From assembly GCA_023412665.1 (NCBI GenBank), contig JAEZCA010000012.1, forward strand, positions 1 to 62,906: a stretch of DNA of 62,906 nucleotides, in the 5' to 3' direction. The notes under the pieces are model-generated. The model saw only the letters and a program-made list of their open reading frames with translations, was not told the origin of the DNA and did no database searches. This DNA comes from Bacillota bacterium (GTDB lineage Bacteria; Bacillota; Clostridia; Acetivibrionales; DTU013). The stretch's first letter is position 1, and each line of letters begins with the position of its first letter. Both the position numbers and the translations under genes were made by a program. This document shows positions 33,401-42,203 of the stretch, one piece after another.

Positions 33401-35488
33401 TACACTGATATGGCTGTATTCCGCTGACTGATGCTCCTGGGCCTCGCTGTTGGTTACGGTCAGCATCAGGGAGACAGGTCTCCAGCCAGCATCCGGTGTA
33501 GTTGGAGTTGCGGAGAACTTTGCTTTTCCGCTGCTGTCGCTGACCAGTGTTCCGCTCTTGCCGTTTACTCCAGTGACAATTTTTGTGTAATCGAGCTTTA
33601 GCCCGGAAGCGGGCGTGCCTTCGAAGAATGAGGCCGAGATATCATAATTCACCGTATCCCAAGCGTACATATATTTTTTGTCGGCTTTGACATCGATTGT
33701 ATAGACGGGCTTTGTATAGTCCATTACCTGCATGTAATGGCTGAGCATTACCTTGCCGCCGATCTTCAGCCGCACTTCATATGATCCCGGATTGTAGCCG
33801 GCGATCTTCAGACTGCCTGAAAATGTGCCATCCGGTGATATGATGACATCCTGTGATGTCAAAACGGAAGCGCCGTCATCATCAGGAGAGTAATATCTGT
33901 GGCTGATCAGATCAAGCGTCGCTTCTGCTTCAGCGGCGGTGTTGTCCCTGGGCTTGAGGATGCCCCATATATTGATTGTGTCGTTGGAGAGATAGACACT
34001 CCTGTCAAGATACATGTATGTCCAATAGTTATCATATATTGTCGGTTCGGTGCCCCAGTACCATTGGGTGTACATATTATGCGGAACGGCCGCAGCAAAC
34101 GGCAGTCCGGATTTTGGCCTTATCACGAAGTAATGCATTGAGGCATCGGAATCATTCAGATCAGCATCGATTACGGCCAGACCGTTGCTGTCCGTTGTGG
34201 CGGAAATGCCGTTTTCATATGTGAACGAAGCTCCGGGAATCGGCTGTCCGCTGGTTGTATCGTTGAGCCACAGCAAGCTTTTTTCCTTTGTGGTCATAAT
34301 ATAAACTGAAGCTTTGTTGATCTGAAGCTGCGCATAGTATTTATATCCATCGATCTCCGTGACTGCCAGATAATATCCCTCAGACAGCTGGGAGGGGAAC
34401 AGCAGGTAATAGTTTTCCCAATAGGAAGATTGGTACCGTACTGCCTGCCCGCTGAACGAAGCCGTTTTAGTCAGCTTTGCCGTATCATAGATATCCTTGT
34501 CGTAACCGATTGCCCAGCTGGGATAGGCTGTGGCTTTTTCAAGGTCCTGCATGAAGCTTTCTATGTCCGTATAGCTATACAGCTCAATGGGCAGTTCACC
34601 GTCAATTATACCCTCCTGCGTGTATATCTGAAGTGCGGGGACTGCCTCTGGAGTGAAATTGTACATATCCTGCGCAAATGAGAAGTATTTGCGGGATTCA
34701 CCGGAGCTTTCAGGTGTGGTCTGGAATTTGAAGGTGTAGTCGTTTGGCAGCTTATCCTCGCTTCCGCTTATACCCAGGCCTTTTTTGACGGTGACCGTGT
34801 AGACCGTATTTTCTTGAAGCCCCTGCGGTATAAAGACCAGTGTCTTTTTATTCCACTCAAAACGACCGTTGACCTTTGGTGTTATTTCAAAAAATTGATC
34901 CGCATTCTCTATGCCGTCATGGCTGAAGGTGATCTCGATCCCCGAATTGAGAGGTATGTTTGTCGATTTGTCCCGGGGCAGGGTCCGAATGATATTGAAC
35001 TGCCTTTTTGTCTGGAATGCCCAGGATTTTTTTGCCCCTGTATCCTTGTCGTTCAATGTGAGACTGTATATGCTGTCGCTTTTCAAAGGCTTATCGAACA
35101 CCAGGGCGAATTCCTTGTCAGAGAGCTTCCTGACATTGAAGGACTGTTCAGGCTCCACGTTCAATGAGGCTGCCACGGCCTGTTCGTCGGCTGCTTTGCT
35201 GAAAACCAGCCTGAATCCGGTTGTGGTGCTGATACCGAGGCTGTCTGATTCGTCGGCTGATATATCGATGACCGAATCCACAAGGCCGCTCCGGACATTG
35301 GGGTCGATAGCTGTATCCTGCCCGCTGTTCTGGCTGCCAGGCGTATCAGGTGCAACTACGGCCTGCCCCCTGTTGTCAAAGACGCCTGTCAGCGCTGCGG
35401 TGATAACTGCCGCCAGCAGTATTACAGCAGATATGGATATTATCACTGCCTTTTTGCTTTTGAACAAATCCTTTAATCTATTATTCAT
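30494..35488 (-). CDS. Alpha-2-macroglobulin family protein without thioester cysteine
   Basis: A 1664-residue envelope protein. It begins with a membrane anchor (VIISISAVILLAAVITAALT) and a run of Ig-like and MG domains (for example LDLISHRYYSPDD, NISLVDEAYFALYDQY). Then comes the alpha-2-macroglobulin core, FKMPDNLTSWRITAQAVTSD, followed by the thioester-domain helices (ELHQLYWKNWGVRLDQVLARK, MDDGGLALLPY) and a receptor-binding-like C-terminus. Where family members carry GCxEQ, this one reads GVRLDQ (about residue 1247, bases 31741-31758), so no Cys-Gln thioester can form. Bacterial relatives guard the envelope against proteases, but the trap would have to work without covalent capture. ATG at 35488 follows AGGT five bases upstream. 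Confidence 0.85.
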   Translation of the reverse strand: MNNRLKDLFKSKKAVIISISAVILLAAVITAALTGVFDNRGQAVVAPDTPGSQNSGQDTAIDPNVRSGLVDSVIDISADESDSLGISTTTGFRLVFSKAADEQAVAASLNVEPEQSFNVRKLSDKEFALVFDKPLKSDSIYSLTLNDKDTGAKKSWAFQTKRQFNIIRTLPRDKSTNIPLNSGIEITFSHDGIENADQFFEITPKVNGRFEWNKKTLVFIPQGLQENTVYTVTVKKGLGISGSEDKLPNDYTFKFQTTPESSGESRKYFSFAQDMYNFTPEAVPALQIYTQEGIIDGELPIELYSYTDIESFMQDLEKATAYPSWAIGYDKDIYDTAKLTKTASFSGQAVRYQSSYWENYYLLFPSQLSEGYYLAVTEIDGYKYYAQLQINKASVYIMTTKEKSLLWLNDTTSGQPIPGASFTYENGISATTDSNGLAVIDADLNDSDASMHYFVIRPKSGLPFAAAVPHNMYTQWYWGTEPTIYDNYWTYMYLDRSVYLSNDTINIWGILKPRDNTAAEAEATLDLISHRYYSPDDDGASVLTSQDVIISPDGTFSGSLKIAGYNPGSYEVRLKIGGKVMLSHYMQVMDYTKPVYTIDVKADKKYMYAWDTVNYDISASFFEGTPASGLKLDYTKIVTGVNGKSGTLVSDSSGKAKFSATPTTPDAGWRPVSLMLTVTNSEAQEHQSAEYSHISVFPKDTMIEVDTKTDNGTGTLTFTTSRIDISQLKDEEGYYTPDDYRGKSVDIPVTAKLYERYYVKTKKGDYYDYINKVRRDIYDYYEEQKLVQEYSFNTVNGKYEIQYASQKDKRYYVEVYCNDSGGRQIKDSVYIYNWDSFDPYNMDTYTMPSDWDKRYKLGEQVTAEIKYNKDEPYTGRDRKYLFIRMQNGILDYTVSDDAAYKFSFDEKFIPNISVKGVCFDSNGIFSAGMAMYRYERDEKKLDIEIKSDKESYKPGDEVRLSVLVKDASGKPAASEVNISLVDEAYFALYDQYVDALSSLYDMTVSSGFLTEYLSYDPIDNFGGGMAEGGGEGMDESVRKDFKDTALFTVVHIGADGKAEAVFKMPDNLTSWRITAQAVTSDLYAGNSTANISSKLPFFVDSIFNKRFLTGDIPSLLVRANGQELDPGDEASFKVTILDIDGKSKGTYTAKGAANVYSEIQLDPLDQGTYTLRIEGSGGNLSDAMERSFTVSDSMLETTVTDIADLTDSTVLSNGTKGLTTLEFYNEDSSVLYGELHQLYWKNWGVRLDQVLARKVSGKLLKNYFNKELYNDEEPELSEYQMDDGGLALLPYDSSSPELSAKMCQLAADGIDRSALAFYFNRLIESEDTAPEDVIYAYWGLAALKEPVLLDIRALLEEKGLDLKLRLVLGAALADAGDHQGAAAVYRTAIESSGKVTDTLAWIEGGSRDETIDNTALCALIALKINAPEKMKLFSYITSNSTSGLLVNLERMVFATNYIKDASLVNSFTYELDGVKKKVELQKGSSFRLTLTPEKLAAIRFSGISGKIRVASSYVTPISENMKNSSELVSVTRAYGAGSKKGPVTVFDRSDLVKVTLTIDFGENAPDGYYEVTDILPAGLRYVYPVYGQEGTDSSWNYPDEVTGQKVVFGRYYNKNKKYTYRDNTIEYYAKAVSPGSYTADSSAIRHTDKDIASFSEKVKVTVNK

Positions 35489-35663
35489 GCCCGACCTCAC
35501 CTTTCATATCGATCGACTTATTTGGACCAACCAGCACAGAAGTACAAATGTGCCATTAATTACTATGACGTAGGATATTGCATTTTTGTTTCAAAAATAA
35601 TAAATTTCCATGAGGGTTTGTGGTAAAATATGTATACATGCCAATTGAGAAAGGAAGCCTGAA

Positions 35664-37094
35664 ATGTACTGTATCGATCCTCCAGAGGAAGTAATGAATA
35701 TCATTGATGTTTTGATGGAACATGGCTATGAAGCGTATACTGTCGGTGGGTGTATACGAGACTGCATCATGGGAAGACAGCCAAAGGACTGGGATATTGC
35801 GACGAATGCATACCCTGATTCGGTCAAGGGGCTTTTTGAAAGAACCCTGGACACCGGACTCAGCCATGGCACCGTTACTGTAATGATGGGCAGCGGGTCA
35901 TATGAGGTCACGACATTTCGCATCGATGGCAGATATGAGGACGGAAGGCATCCTGAATATGTGGAGTTTACAAGGAGGCTGGAGGACGACCTCAAGCGGA
36001 GGGACTTTACCATCAATTCAATGGCATGGAACGCCGAATGCGGAATAATCGACCTTTTCGGAGGTATGGGCGACATAGCCGCAAGGATAGTCAGGGCAGT
36101 GGGGGCGCCCGCGGAAAGATTCAGGGAGGACGCGCTTCGTATGCTGCGGGCGGTGCGATTTGCAGCAAGACTTGGATTCGGGATAGAGAAATTCACATTT
36201 GAGGCTATAAAAGACAACTGCGCTCTTATAAGGAGAATAAGCGCTGAGAGGATAAGGGATGAGCTTACTGGGATACTGACTTCCGATGATCCAGGAAAAT
36301 TTACGCTGTTGGCAGAGACCGGGCTTCTGGGTGAGCTCCTTGAGAAATTCGGGTACGGCTTTTACGGTAAGTCTGCTGTCGGGAAGGACTGCTGCCGAAC
36401 CGGTGAGCGCAGCGATGACTGCGCCGGCCATCGTACTGTCGAAAGTACAGAGCTTCGCAATTTGCAGCTTCCGGAGGGCATTTGCCTGAGTGCTGTAGGT
36501 GCTGTTGATGCCGATGCCTGTCTCAGGTGGGCAATGCTGCTTCGCTGTTTCGCTGTTTCCGCTGGCGTATTGAGGCATACGGGGTTAAGTGAGGCTAAGG
36601 TTGAGGAGCCATACGAGAATTTTTTGGCAGCAGCAAAAGATCTCCTAAGTAAATTGAAATTCAGCAATAGAAATTTGGACAGGATACTTCGTTTCCTGAA
36701 GTATGCTGATATGCGAATAAAGCCTGAGCACGGCAATGTTGCTAAAGCTGTGTCTGCTGCGGGCGAGGATATTTTCTCAGACCTGCTCAAGCTCAAACGA
36801 GCTGTTGCGCTGATGCATGATAATGTGATCAGCCCCGACAGTAATGAGCATATCGATGAGATAGAGAAGATCTACCGTGGGCTTCTCGCCTCCGGGCGCT
36901 GCCTCAAGCTGAAGGATCTGGCTGTCAGCGGTCAGGATCTGATCCGTATAGGCTACCGGGAGGGTATCGCTGTAGGGAATGCACTGTCGTATTTGCTGGA
37001 CCGTGTGCTGCTGGATCCGGAATTGAACAGGAGGGAAATACTGGAAAAGATTGCACTGGATTATCTGTCAGAGTGCGGGAAAGGGAAAAACTGA
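35664..37094 (+). CDS. cca: CCA tRNA nucleotidyltransferase
   Basis: A 476-residue class II nucleotidyltransferase of the tRNA CCA-adding or poly(A) polymerase type. Motifs: GYEAYTVGGCIRD, catalytic DWDIAT (Asp-x-Asp), SHGTVTV, EVTTFRID, RRDFTINSMAW, and RFREDALRMLRAVRFAARLGF, where the Glu-Asp-x-x-Arg pair selects the incoming nucleotide. Many Clostridia carry a single CCA-adding enzyme, which fits. A roughly 75-residue stretch around GKDCCRTGERSDDCAGHRTVES looks like a lineage-specific insertion. There is no HD domain. The fabI gene follows after a gap of 79 bases. Confidence 0.9.
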   Translation: MYCIDPPEEVMNIIDVLMEHGYEAYTVGGCIRDCIMGRQPKDWDIATNAYPDSVKGLFERTLDTGLSHGTVTVMMGSGSYEVTTFRIDGRYEDGRHPEYVEFTRRLEDDLKRRDFTINSMAWNAECGIIDLFGGMGDIAARIVRAVGAPAERFREDALRMLRAVRFAARLGFGIEKFTFEAIKDNCALIRRISAERIRDELTGILTSDDPGKFTLLAETGLLGELLEKFGYGFYGKSAVGKDCCRTGERSDDCAGHRTVESTELRNLQLPEGICLSAVGAVDADACLRWAMLLRCFAVSAGVLRHTGLSEAKVEEPYENFLAAAKDLLSKLKFSNRNLDRILRFLKYADMRIKPEHGNVAKAVSAAGEDIFSDLLKLKRAVALMHDNVISPDSNEHIDEIEKIYRGLLASGRCLKLKDLAVSGQDLIRIGYREGIAVGNALSYLLDRVLLDPELNRREILEKIALDYLSECGKGKN

Positions 37095-37173
37095 GGTTTA
37101 TGCTGACGCGGCAGAGGGTATGATGTTAGGAGAAGGCAATCGAGAAAATTGTGAATCTGAAAGGAAGGTTTCA

Positions 37174-37944
37174 ATGGGAGATTTACTGAAGAATAAAAAA
37201 ATAATCATAATGGGTGTCAGAAACAAATGGAGCATTGCATGGGGAATAGCTGAAGCCTGCCGCAGGGAAGGTGCGTCGCTGATATTCACTTATCTGGGCG
37301 AACGCGAAAAATCAGATGTAGAGCGCCTTGCAAAGGAGCTCGGAAATGTGGACACATTCAGGCTGGATGTTACATCCGACGAGGATATAGACAGGTTTTT
37401 TGATAATGCAAAGGATAAATACGGAGTGATCCATGGCCTTGTCCATGCTGTAGCATACGCCAGGGCGGAGGATCTGCAGGACAGCTTTCTGAACACCTCC
37501 CGGGAAGGCTTTGCGCTGGCCCTGGATATAAGCGCCTACTCCCTTGTAGCCGTAAGCAGGAGAGCAAGCGCGCTGATGACAGATGGCGGAAGCATCGTGA
37601 CATTGACATATATGGGATCGGAAAAGGTGCTGCCCGGCTATAATGTAATGGGTGTAGCAAAAGCTGCCCTTGAGACAGGTGTAAGATATTTGGCCGATGA
37701 CCTGGGGCCCATGGGTATAAGGATCAACGCCATATCCGCCGGTGCTGTAAAGACGCTGTCCGCCAAGGGAATAAAGGATTTCAGCTCGATTCTAAAGCAT
37801 ACCAGGCAGAAGGCGCCGCTGAGAAAGAATGTTGAAATAGGTGAAATAGGGAATACGGCTGTATTCCTGCTCAGTGACATGTCCGGAGGAACTACCGGGG
37901 AGATCATACATGTAGATTCAGGTATGAATATAATGGGAATATAG
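37174..37944 (+). CDS. fabI: Enoyl-[acyl-carrier-protein] reductase FabI
   Basis: A 256-residue SDR-fold reductase, the last step of each fatty acid elongation round, NADH-dependent. It starts with the FabI-type nucleotide motif IIIMGVRNKWSIAWGIA. Later are LTYMGSEKVLPGYNVMGVAKA, where the second Tyr and the Lys six residues after it give the FabI catalytic Tyr-x6-Lys, and the C-terminal SGGTTGEIIHVDSG. The ATG at 37174 is chosen for its AAGGAAGG ribosome binding site; an in-frame ATG at 37051 lies inside cca. A terminator follows at 37993-38024. FabI in Clostridia is less common than FabK. Confidence 0.9.
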   Translation: MGDLLKNKKIIIMGVRNKWSIAWGIAEACRREGASLIFTYLGEREKSDVERLAKELGNVDTFRLDVTSDEDIDRFFDNAKDKYGVIHGLVHAVAYARAEDLQDSFLNTSREGFALALDISAYSLVAVSRRASALMTDGGSIVTLTYMGSEKVLPGYNVMGVAKAALETGVRYLADDLGPMGIRINAISAGAVKTLSAKGIKDFSSILKHTRQKAPLRKNVEIGEIGNTAVFLLSDMSGGTTGEIIHVDSGMNIMGI

Positions 37945-37992
37945 TGCGTTATAACTGGGTGATAGATTGTAATTTACTGTAGATAACAATAG

Positions 37993-38024
37993 AACAGCAC
38001 TGGTGATGTGATCCCAGTGCTGTT
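37993..38024. terminator. Terminator between fabI and the convergent oxoamine synthase gene
   Basis: AACAGCACTGG (37993-38003) pairs perfectly with CCAGTGCTGTT (38014-38024). It can act for either gene, though the T-run is short. Confidence 0.7.
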
Positions 38025-38069
38025 TATGTAGTACTAACTTTTATGTGCTCATTACAGGCTCAAGAGGCC

Positions 38070-39269
38070 TCAGCCCATTGTCCCGAGCTTTTTGAAAACC
38101 CTGCTGAAGGCCTCCAGCGTATAATCCAGCTGATCCTTCGTGTGAGTTGCGGTGTAGCTGGTCCTGATCCTGCACAGGCCAGGCTTGACAGCAGGCGATA
38201 CGACAGGATTGACATAGACGCCTTCCTCACGCAGCAATTTTGTGACCACCAGGGTCGGCTCGTTTTCATATGTCATAACAGGAACTATCGGCGTGATCTC
38301 GCTGTTTGATTCGTATATCGGAATGCCGAGCTTTTTGAAGCCCTGCCTCATATACTTCGAAATATCTCTCAGCTTTTGTATGCGTTCGGGTTCAGCCTGG
38401 ATGATATCCAGCGCCGCAATAGCTGAAGCCGCATTTGACGGCGGAATGGAGGCCGAGAATATGAACGGTCTCGAATTGTGCTTTATGAAGTCTATGACGT
38501 CCTGGCTTCCTGCTACGAAGCCTCCAAGGCTGGCAAGAGATTTGCTGAAGGTGCTCATTATCAGGTCGACCTCATCTTCGAGACCGAAATGCTCAGCGGT
38601 GCCCCTTCCATGATCACCCAGAACGCCGAAGGAGTGGGCATCATCCACCATGACCCTTGCACCGTATTTCTTTGCCAGTCTGACTATGGAAGGCAGATCT
38701 GCGATATCGCCCTCCATGCTGAATATACCATCCACAACTATCAGTTTTCCATGGGTGTCGTCTATTTTAGCCAGCAGCCTTTCGAGATCCTCCATATCGT
38801 TGTGTTCAAACTTGAGCGTCTTTGCAAAGCTGAGTCTGCAGGCATCAACGATGCTGGCATGGTTTTCACTGTCACAGAGTATATAGTCGTTTCTGCCGGC
38901 TATGGCAGTTATGATGCCGAGGTTTGTCTGGAAACCGGTGCTGAAGGTAATAGCAGCATCCTTCTTTACAAATTCAGCCAGCTTTTTCTCCAGTTCAAGG
39001 TGAAGAGTGAGCGTACCGTTTAAAAACCTTGACCCTGAGCAGCCCGAACCGAATTTTTCAACCGCAGCTATAGCCGCTTCCTTTACCCTGGGATCGGAAG
39101 TGAGCCCCAAATAGTTGTTGGATCCGACCATTACTGTTTTTATGCCTTCTATGATAACTTCAGTGTCCTGTCCTGTCTCAAGGGCGTGAAAATAAGGGTA
39201 AAGACCGGCTGCCAGTACTTCTTTGTAATCCATATAGCTAAAACACTTTCCAAAGATATCCATAGTCAA
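38070..39269 (-). CDS. Alpha-oxoamine synthase (PLP-dependent), serine-palmitoyltransferase-like
   Basis: A 399-residue fold-type I PLP enzyme that joins an acyl thioester to an amino acid with loss of CO2. PLP is expected on Lys243 (STFSKSLASLGG). The substrate and cofactor residues are His137 (ENHASI), Asp209 and His212 (VDDAHSFG), and Gly/Ser in GSGCSGSRFLNGT (residues 74-86). The family covers KBL, BioF, HemA and serine palmitoyltransferase. The TFSKS signature and the general match to Bacteroides-type serine palmitoyltransferases favour the last class over KBL or BioF (TLGKA/TFGKA); no bio or tdh genes are adjacent. Start TTG at 39269 has AAGGAG seven bases upstream; ATG at 39263 is possible. 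Confidence 0.75.
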   Translation of the reverse strand: MTMDIFGKCFSYMDYKEVLAAGLYPYFHALETGQDTEVIIEGIKTVMVGSNNYLGLTSDPRVKEAAIAAVEKFGSGCSGSRFLNGTLTLHLELEKKLAEFVKKDAAITFSTGFQTNLGIITAIAGRNDYILCDSENHASIVDACRLSFAKTLKFEHNDMEDLERLLAKIDDTHGKLIVVDGIFSMEGDIADLPSIVRLAKKYGARVMVDDAHSFGVLGDHGRGTAEHFGLEDEVDLIMSTFSKSLASLGGFVAGSQDVIDFIKHNSRPFIFSASIPPSNAASAIAALDIIQAEPERIQKLRDISKYMRQGFKKLGIPIYESNSEITPIVPVMTYENEPTLVVTKLLREEGVYVNPVVSPAVKPGLCRIRTSYTATHTKDQLDYTLEAFSRVFKKLGTMG

Positions 39270-39553
39270 GTAATCTCTCCTTCATAATTGTATAACAACG
39301 CGTTAGTTTAGACTGCAAACATTTTACCACATAATATACAATAAGTATATATTTCAACTTTTTCAAAATATGATACGGCTCCTTCAGCATTATGTCTGGA
39401 TAATTGCAGCAGTCCGGTTCTTGTGTTGCCGCAGCGTACTGCAATAATTATGTCTGAAGGCCGGTGTACGAGATGTTTTATGTATATGACTTATGTGATA
39501 AAATTGGATGTAACGAGATAGTTCAGAACTCAACTCAGATCGGGGGAGTCGGA

Positions 39554-40381
39554 ATGAGAAGGCATTATGGAAATGTGGTGCTTATTACAGGGGCATCGTC
39601 AGGTATAGGAAAATCATGTGCGGAATATATGGCCGGGCTTGGCTACAAGGTTTATGGGACATCAAGGAAGGTTCAGGGAAATGCTTTTGAAGAGCTTGAT
39701 AACGGAGTGACCATGGTCCGGATGGACGTGTGCAGCCAGGAGTCTGTAAAAGAGACTGTAGAAAGCATTATCAGCCGTGAAGGCGGGATAGGCATCGTCG
39801 TTAATAATGCCGGTATGGGTATTGCAGGAGCCGTGGAGGATACATCGCCGCAGGAGGTGTTTCTGCAGATGGATACTAACTTTTTTGGAGTACACAGAGT
39901 CATTCGACAGATTCTCCCCCATATGAGAGAGAAGGGGAGAGGGCTGATAATCAATATGTCTTCTGTCGGAGCGCTTTTCCCGATTCCCTATCAATCTATG
40001 TATGTTGCTGCAAAGGCGGCGGTAGAGGGTATGACAGGCTCACTCAGAAATGAGCTGAGGCCTTTTGGGATAAAGGTGTCCTATGTGGAACCGGGTGACA
40101 CAAAAACCGGTTTCACCGGCAGCAGGGTAATGACAAAGGATAGCAGAGAAGGCTCGGCATATTACGAGTATTGCAAAAAGTCTGTGGCTGTTATGGAACG
40201 GGATGAAACCAGCGGCCCCGATCCGATCACAGTCGCAAGGGTGGTTGCCAGGCTGGCGGAAAGAAAAAACCCTCCTGTCTGCGTAACAGTCGGGCTGAAG
40301 TATAAGATACTTGTTTTCTTAAAAAGACTTTTCCCAAAAGCGCTGGAATCATTTTTGCTGTCAAAAATGTACGAGGGATGA
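39554..40381 (+). CDS. Classical short-chain dehydrogenase/reductase
   Basis: Encodes 275 residues. The SDR cofactor motif is GASSGIGKS, then NNAGMG, and the catalytic Ser-Tyr-Lys are in NMSSVGALFPIPYQSMYVAAK. After the domain a hydrophobic-basic C-terminus (LKYKILVFLKRLFPKALESF) could sit at a membrane, as in reductases of lipid ketones. The protein could reduce a lipid ketone such as 3-ketodihydrosphingosine, but sequence alone does not decide. The ATG at 39554 follows GGGGGAGT; an upstream ATG at 39464 has no site. Divergent from the oxoamine synthase and convergent to a glycosyltransferase, only two bases away. Confidence 0.8.
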   Translation: MRRHYGNVVLITGASSGIGKSCAEYMAGLGYKVYGTSRKVQGNAFEELDNGVTMVRMDVCSQESVKETVESIISREGGIGIVVNNAGMGIAGAVEDTSPQEVFLQMDTNFFGVHRVIRQILPHMREKGRGLIINMSSVGALFPIPYQSMYVAAKAAVEGMTGSLRNELRPFGIKVSYVEPGDTKTGFTGSRVMTKDSREGSAYYEYCKKSVAVMERDETSGPDPITVARVVARLAERKNPPVCVTVGLKYKILVFLKRLFPKALESFLLSKMYEG

Positions 40382-40383
40382 GC

Positions 40384-41694
40384 TTATCTCAAAAGCGGAG
40401 AGTAATGCCGTTCCATTCTTCCGGTGGCAAGGACTTCAGCTATTTTGCTTGCGCCGAGCTTCCTTGCATAGAGGAAGCCGTCCCATGCTGCAAGTGAGAG
40501 CTTTCCGTCCGTAAGGTAGTCCGTAATCCACTCGCTGCAGTATCTGGGGTCGGATTGGTGAAGGCCGGCGCCAAGATCTCTGAGCCAGCGCTGGTTGTAG
40601 ACCTCGTGAGGGCCTATGGGCGGAGCTATAATGATTGGTATGCCCAGGCCGCAGTAGAAGGACATCTCGGAAGGCTTAGTCCACAATATATCTGTATCGC
40701 GCAGTATTATATTAAACTGGCGGAAGTACTCGTTTTTGTCCTCGTTGAAAAGTATCCGTACGCCATCTGACATTGACAGTCCATTTTGCTGTATCAGCTT
40801 TTCAAAACAGCTTTTGACTTCGGGCCTGTGGGCGGCAATAAGATTCATACGGATCCTGCCTTCCTTTATCATGTTTGAAAGGCTCTTCAGCGCGCCCGCT
40901 GCGATTTCGGTCTGGGCTCCTGCACCGCCGACCGCATATGTCAATGTTATCGGGCCAGCTTCCAGATGAGGGTTCCAATTGTCCCCAAGGTAATATCTGA
41001 CCTCTTCACCGTGTATTATCCTGAAACGTTTTGTTGGATCGAGCCGGATCAATCTTTTAGCCAGATCGCTGCGCATGATGTCCATGTTTTTGCCGATGTT
41101 TTCCTGGGGCAGCGGGAAACCGGTGAGAAAGATCCTTTCATCCGGTACGCCGTATTCTTTCAGGCGCCGCATTGCGTTGCCGCAGGGGGCGAAATAAACG
41201 ATCCTGCTCTCCCGTGATCGTTCCGCCACCCAGACCCTGTTTATATCGGCATCGCAAATGATACAATAGACAGGCAGATCAGTCAGCTCCTCAGCGGCTA
41301 TTGCCGCAGCGTAGAACGAGGTGATCACAGGCAGTCTGCAGGTGCTGAGCTTCATGCTCATACCCCTTCCCATGCCGCGGTTGATCAGCGTATAAAGCGA
41401 TTTTACCTGAAGCGACGGACCGGACTGATCGCGCCTGGGATAATATGGAGAAATGTTCTGGAGCCTTTCAAGAAAGCTGAACATATAAGAGCCTATCAGG
41501 GGGATGCGTCTTATCCTTGATAAAGACTCATAGGAGTTCTGGAATATCTTCCATTGCCGCCTTTCCTTTTTCAGGCACATCTCATCCTCGCCAAACAGCT
41601 GTATGCCTCCATAGGCTATATCCCTCAATGGATATGTCGCCCTCTGGTGGCCGAGGCCCATATTCGCAGCTATGATCCATGCTTTGTTTTCCAT
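40384..41694 (-). CDS. GT-B fold glycosyltransferase-like protein (GT28/MurG-like)
   Basis: Encodes 436 residues. The N-terminus AWIIAANMGLGHQRATYPLRD carries the Gly-His motif of MGDG synthase/MurG relatives. The C-terminal half has VGGAGAQTEIAAGAL, LIAAHRPEVKSCF, ILWTKPSEMSFYCGLGIPII and APPIGPHEVYNQRWL, which looks like the nucleotide-sugar binding site of GT-B enzymes. There is no membrane segment. It could glycosylate a lipid acceptor, which is inferred from relatives and from the lipid enzymes next to it. GGAGG six bases before the ATG. Confidence 0.65.
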   Translation of the reverse strand: MENKAWIIAANMGLGHQRATYPLRDIAYGGIQLFGEDEMCLKKERRQWKIFQNSYESLSRIRRIPLIGSYMFSFLERLQNISPYYPRRDQSGPSLQVKSLYTLINRGMGRGMSMKLSTCRLPVITSFYAAAIAAEELTDLPVYCIICDADINRVWVAERSRESRIVYFAPCGNAMRRLKEYGVPDERIFLTGFPLPQENIGKNMDIMRSDLAKRLIRLDPTKRFRIIHGEEVRYYLGDNWNPHLEAGPITLTYAVGGAGAQTEIAAGALKSLSNMIKEGRIRMNLIAAHRPEVKSCFEKLIQQNGLSMSDGVRILFNEDKNEYFRQFNIILRDTDILWTKPSEMSFYCGLGIPIIIAPPIGPHEVYNQRWLRDLGAGLHQSDPRYCSEWITDYLTDGKLSLAAWDGFLYARKLGASKIAEVLATGRMERHYSPLLR

Positions 41695-41836
41695 ATGCTG
41701 CCTCCATTTTCCAAGGTAAGTACAGAATTATTCTATCAAATAATTATTGTCCTTGAAAGACAAATATTAGTGAAATACAATAAGGCTCCGCAGGAGAATT
41801 CTGCTCTTATGCGGCATAAAAAGCTGATTTAAAAAG

Positions 41837-41866
41837 AAAAGAGACAGGCTAAGCAAGCCTGTCTCT
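41837..41866 (-). terminator. Terminator of the pspC gene
   Basis: GAGACAGGCT (41841-41850) pairs with AGCCTGTCTC (41856-41865). Read on the minus strand, TTTTCTTTTT follows. Confidence 0.75.
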
Positions 41867-41909
41867 CTGTTATAATTTTTGCATCAAATAAATCGCGGCT
41901 TTTGTATAT

Positions 41910-42116
41910 TTACCAGTTGTCGTACTTGCAGCTTCTGCGTCTGGGCATTGCGATCCATGCTATGAAATATGCCAGCAGTCCGATGCCCTCCAGGAATATG
42001 GAAAGGAACCATACTATCCTGATTATGGTAGGGTCAATGCCAAAGTATTCACCGAGCCCTCCGCATACGCCTCCGATTTTCTTATTTGTATCAGACAAGA
42101 AAAGTCTCCTATCCAT
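41910..42116 (-). CDS. PspC domain protein
   Basis: A 68-residue protein consisting of one PspC domain: LFLSDTNKKIGGVCGGLGEYF, then DPTIIRIVWFLSIFLEGIGLLAYFIAWIAMP (one or two membrane segments) and a basic tail. PspC proteins take part in phage-shock or membrane-stress sensing; small stand-alone forms are common in Bacillota. The ATG at 42116 with GGAG eight bases upstream is preferred over the upstream ATG at 42152. Single gene with its own terminator. Confidence 0.9.
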   Translation of the reverse strand: MDRRLFLSDTNKKIGGVCGGLGEYFGIDPTIIRIVWFLSIFLEGIGLLAYFIAWIAMPRRRSCKYDNW

Positions 42117-42203
42117 TTTGTACACTCCTTTATTAAATGATCTGTTCATCAATTTTGTTTTACACTAGATCATACGTGCAGGCCGTGTACGTGTCTGATT
42201 TTT

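Noticed and set aside
38070..39269. Glycine C-acetyltransferase (threonine degradation) or BioF
   Set aside because: No threonine dehydrogenase or biotin genes adjacent and the Lys motif is TFSKS, not TLGKA; kept as oxoamine synthase of uncertain type.
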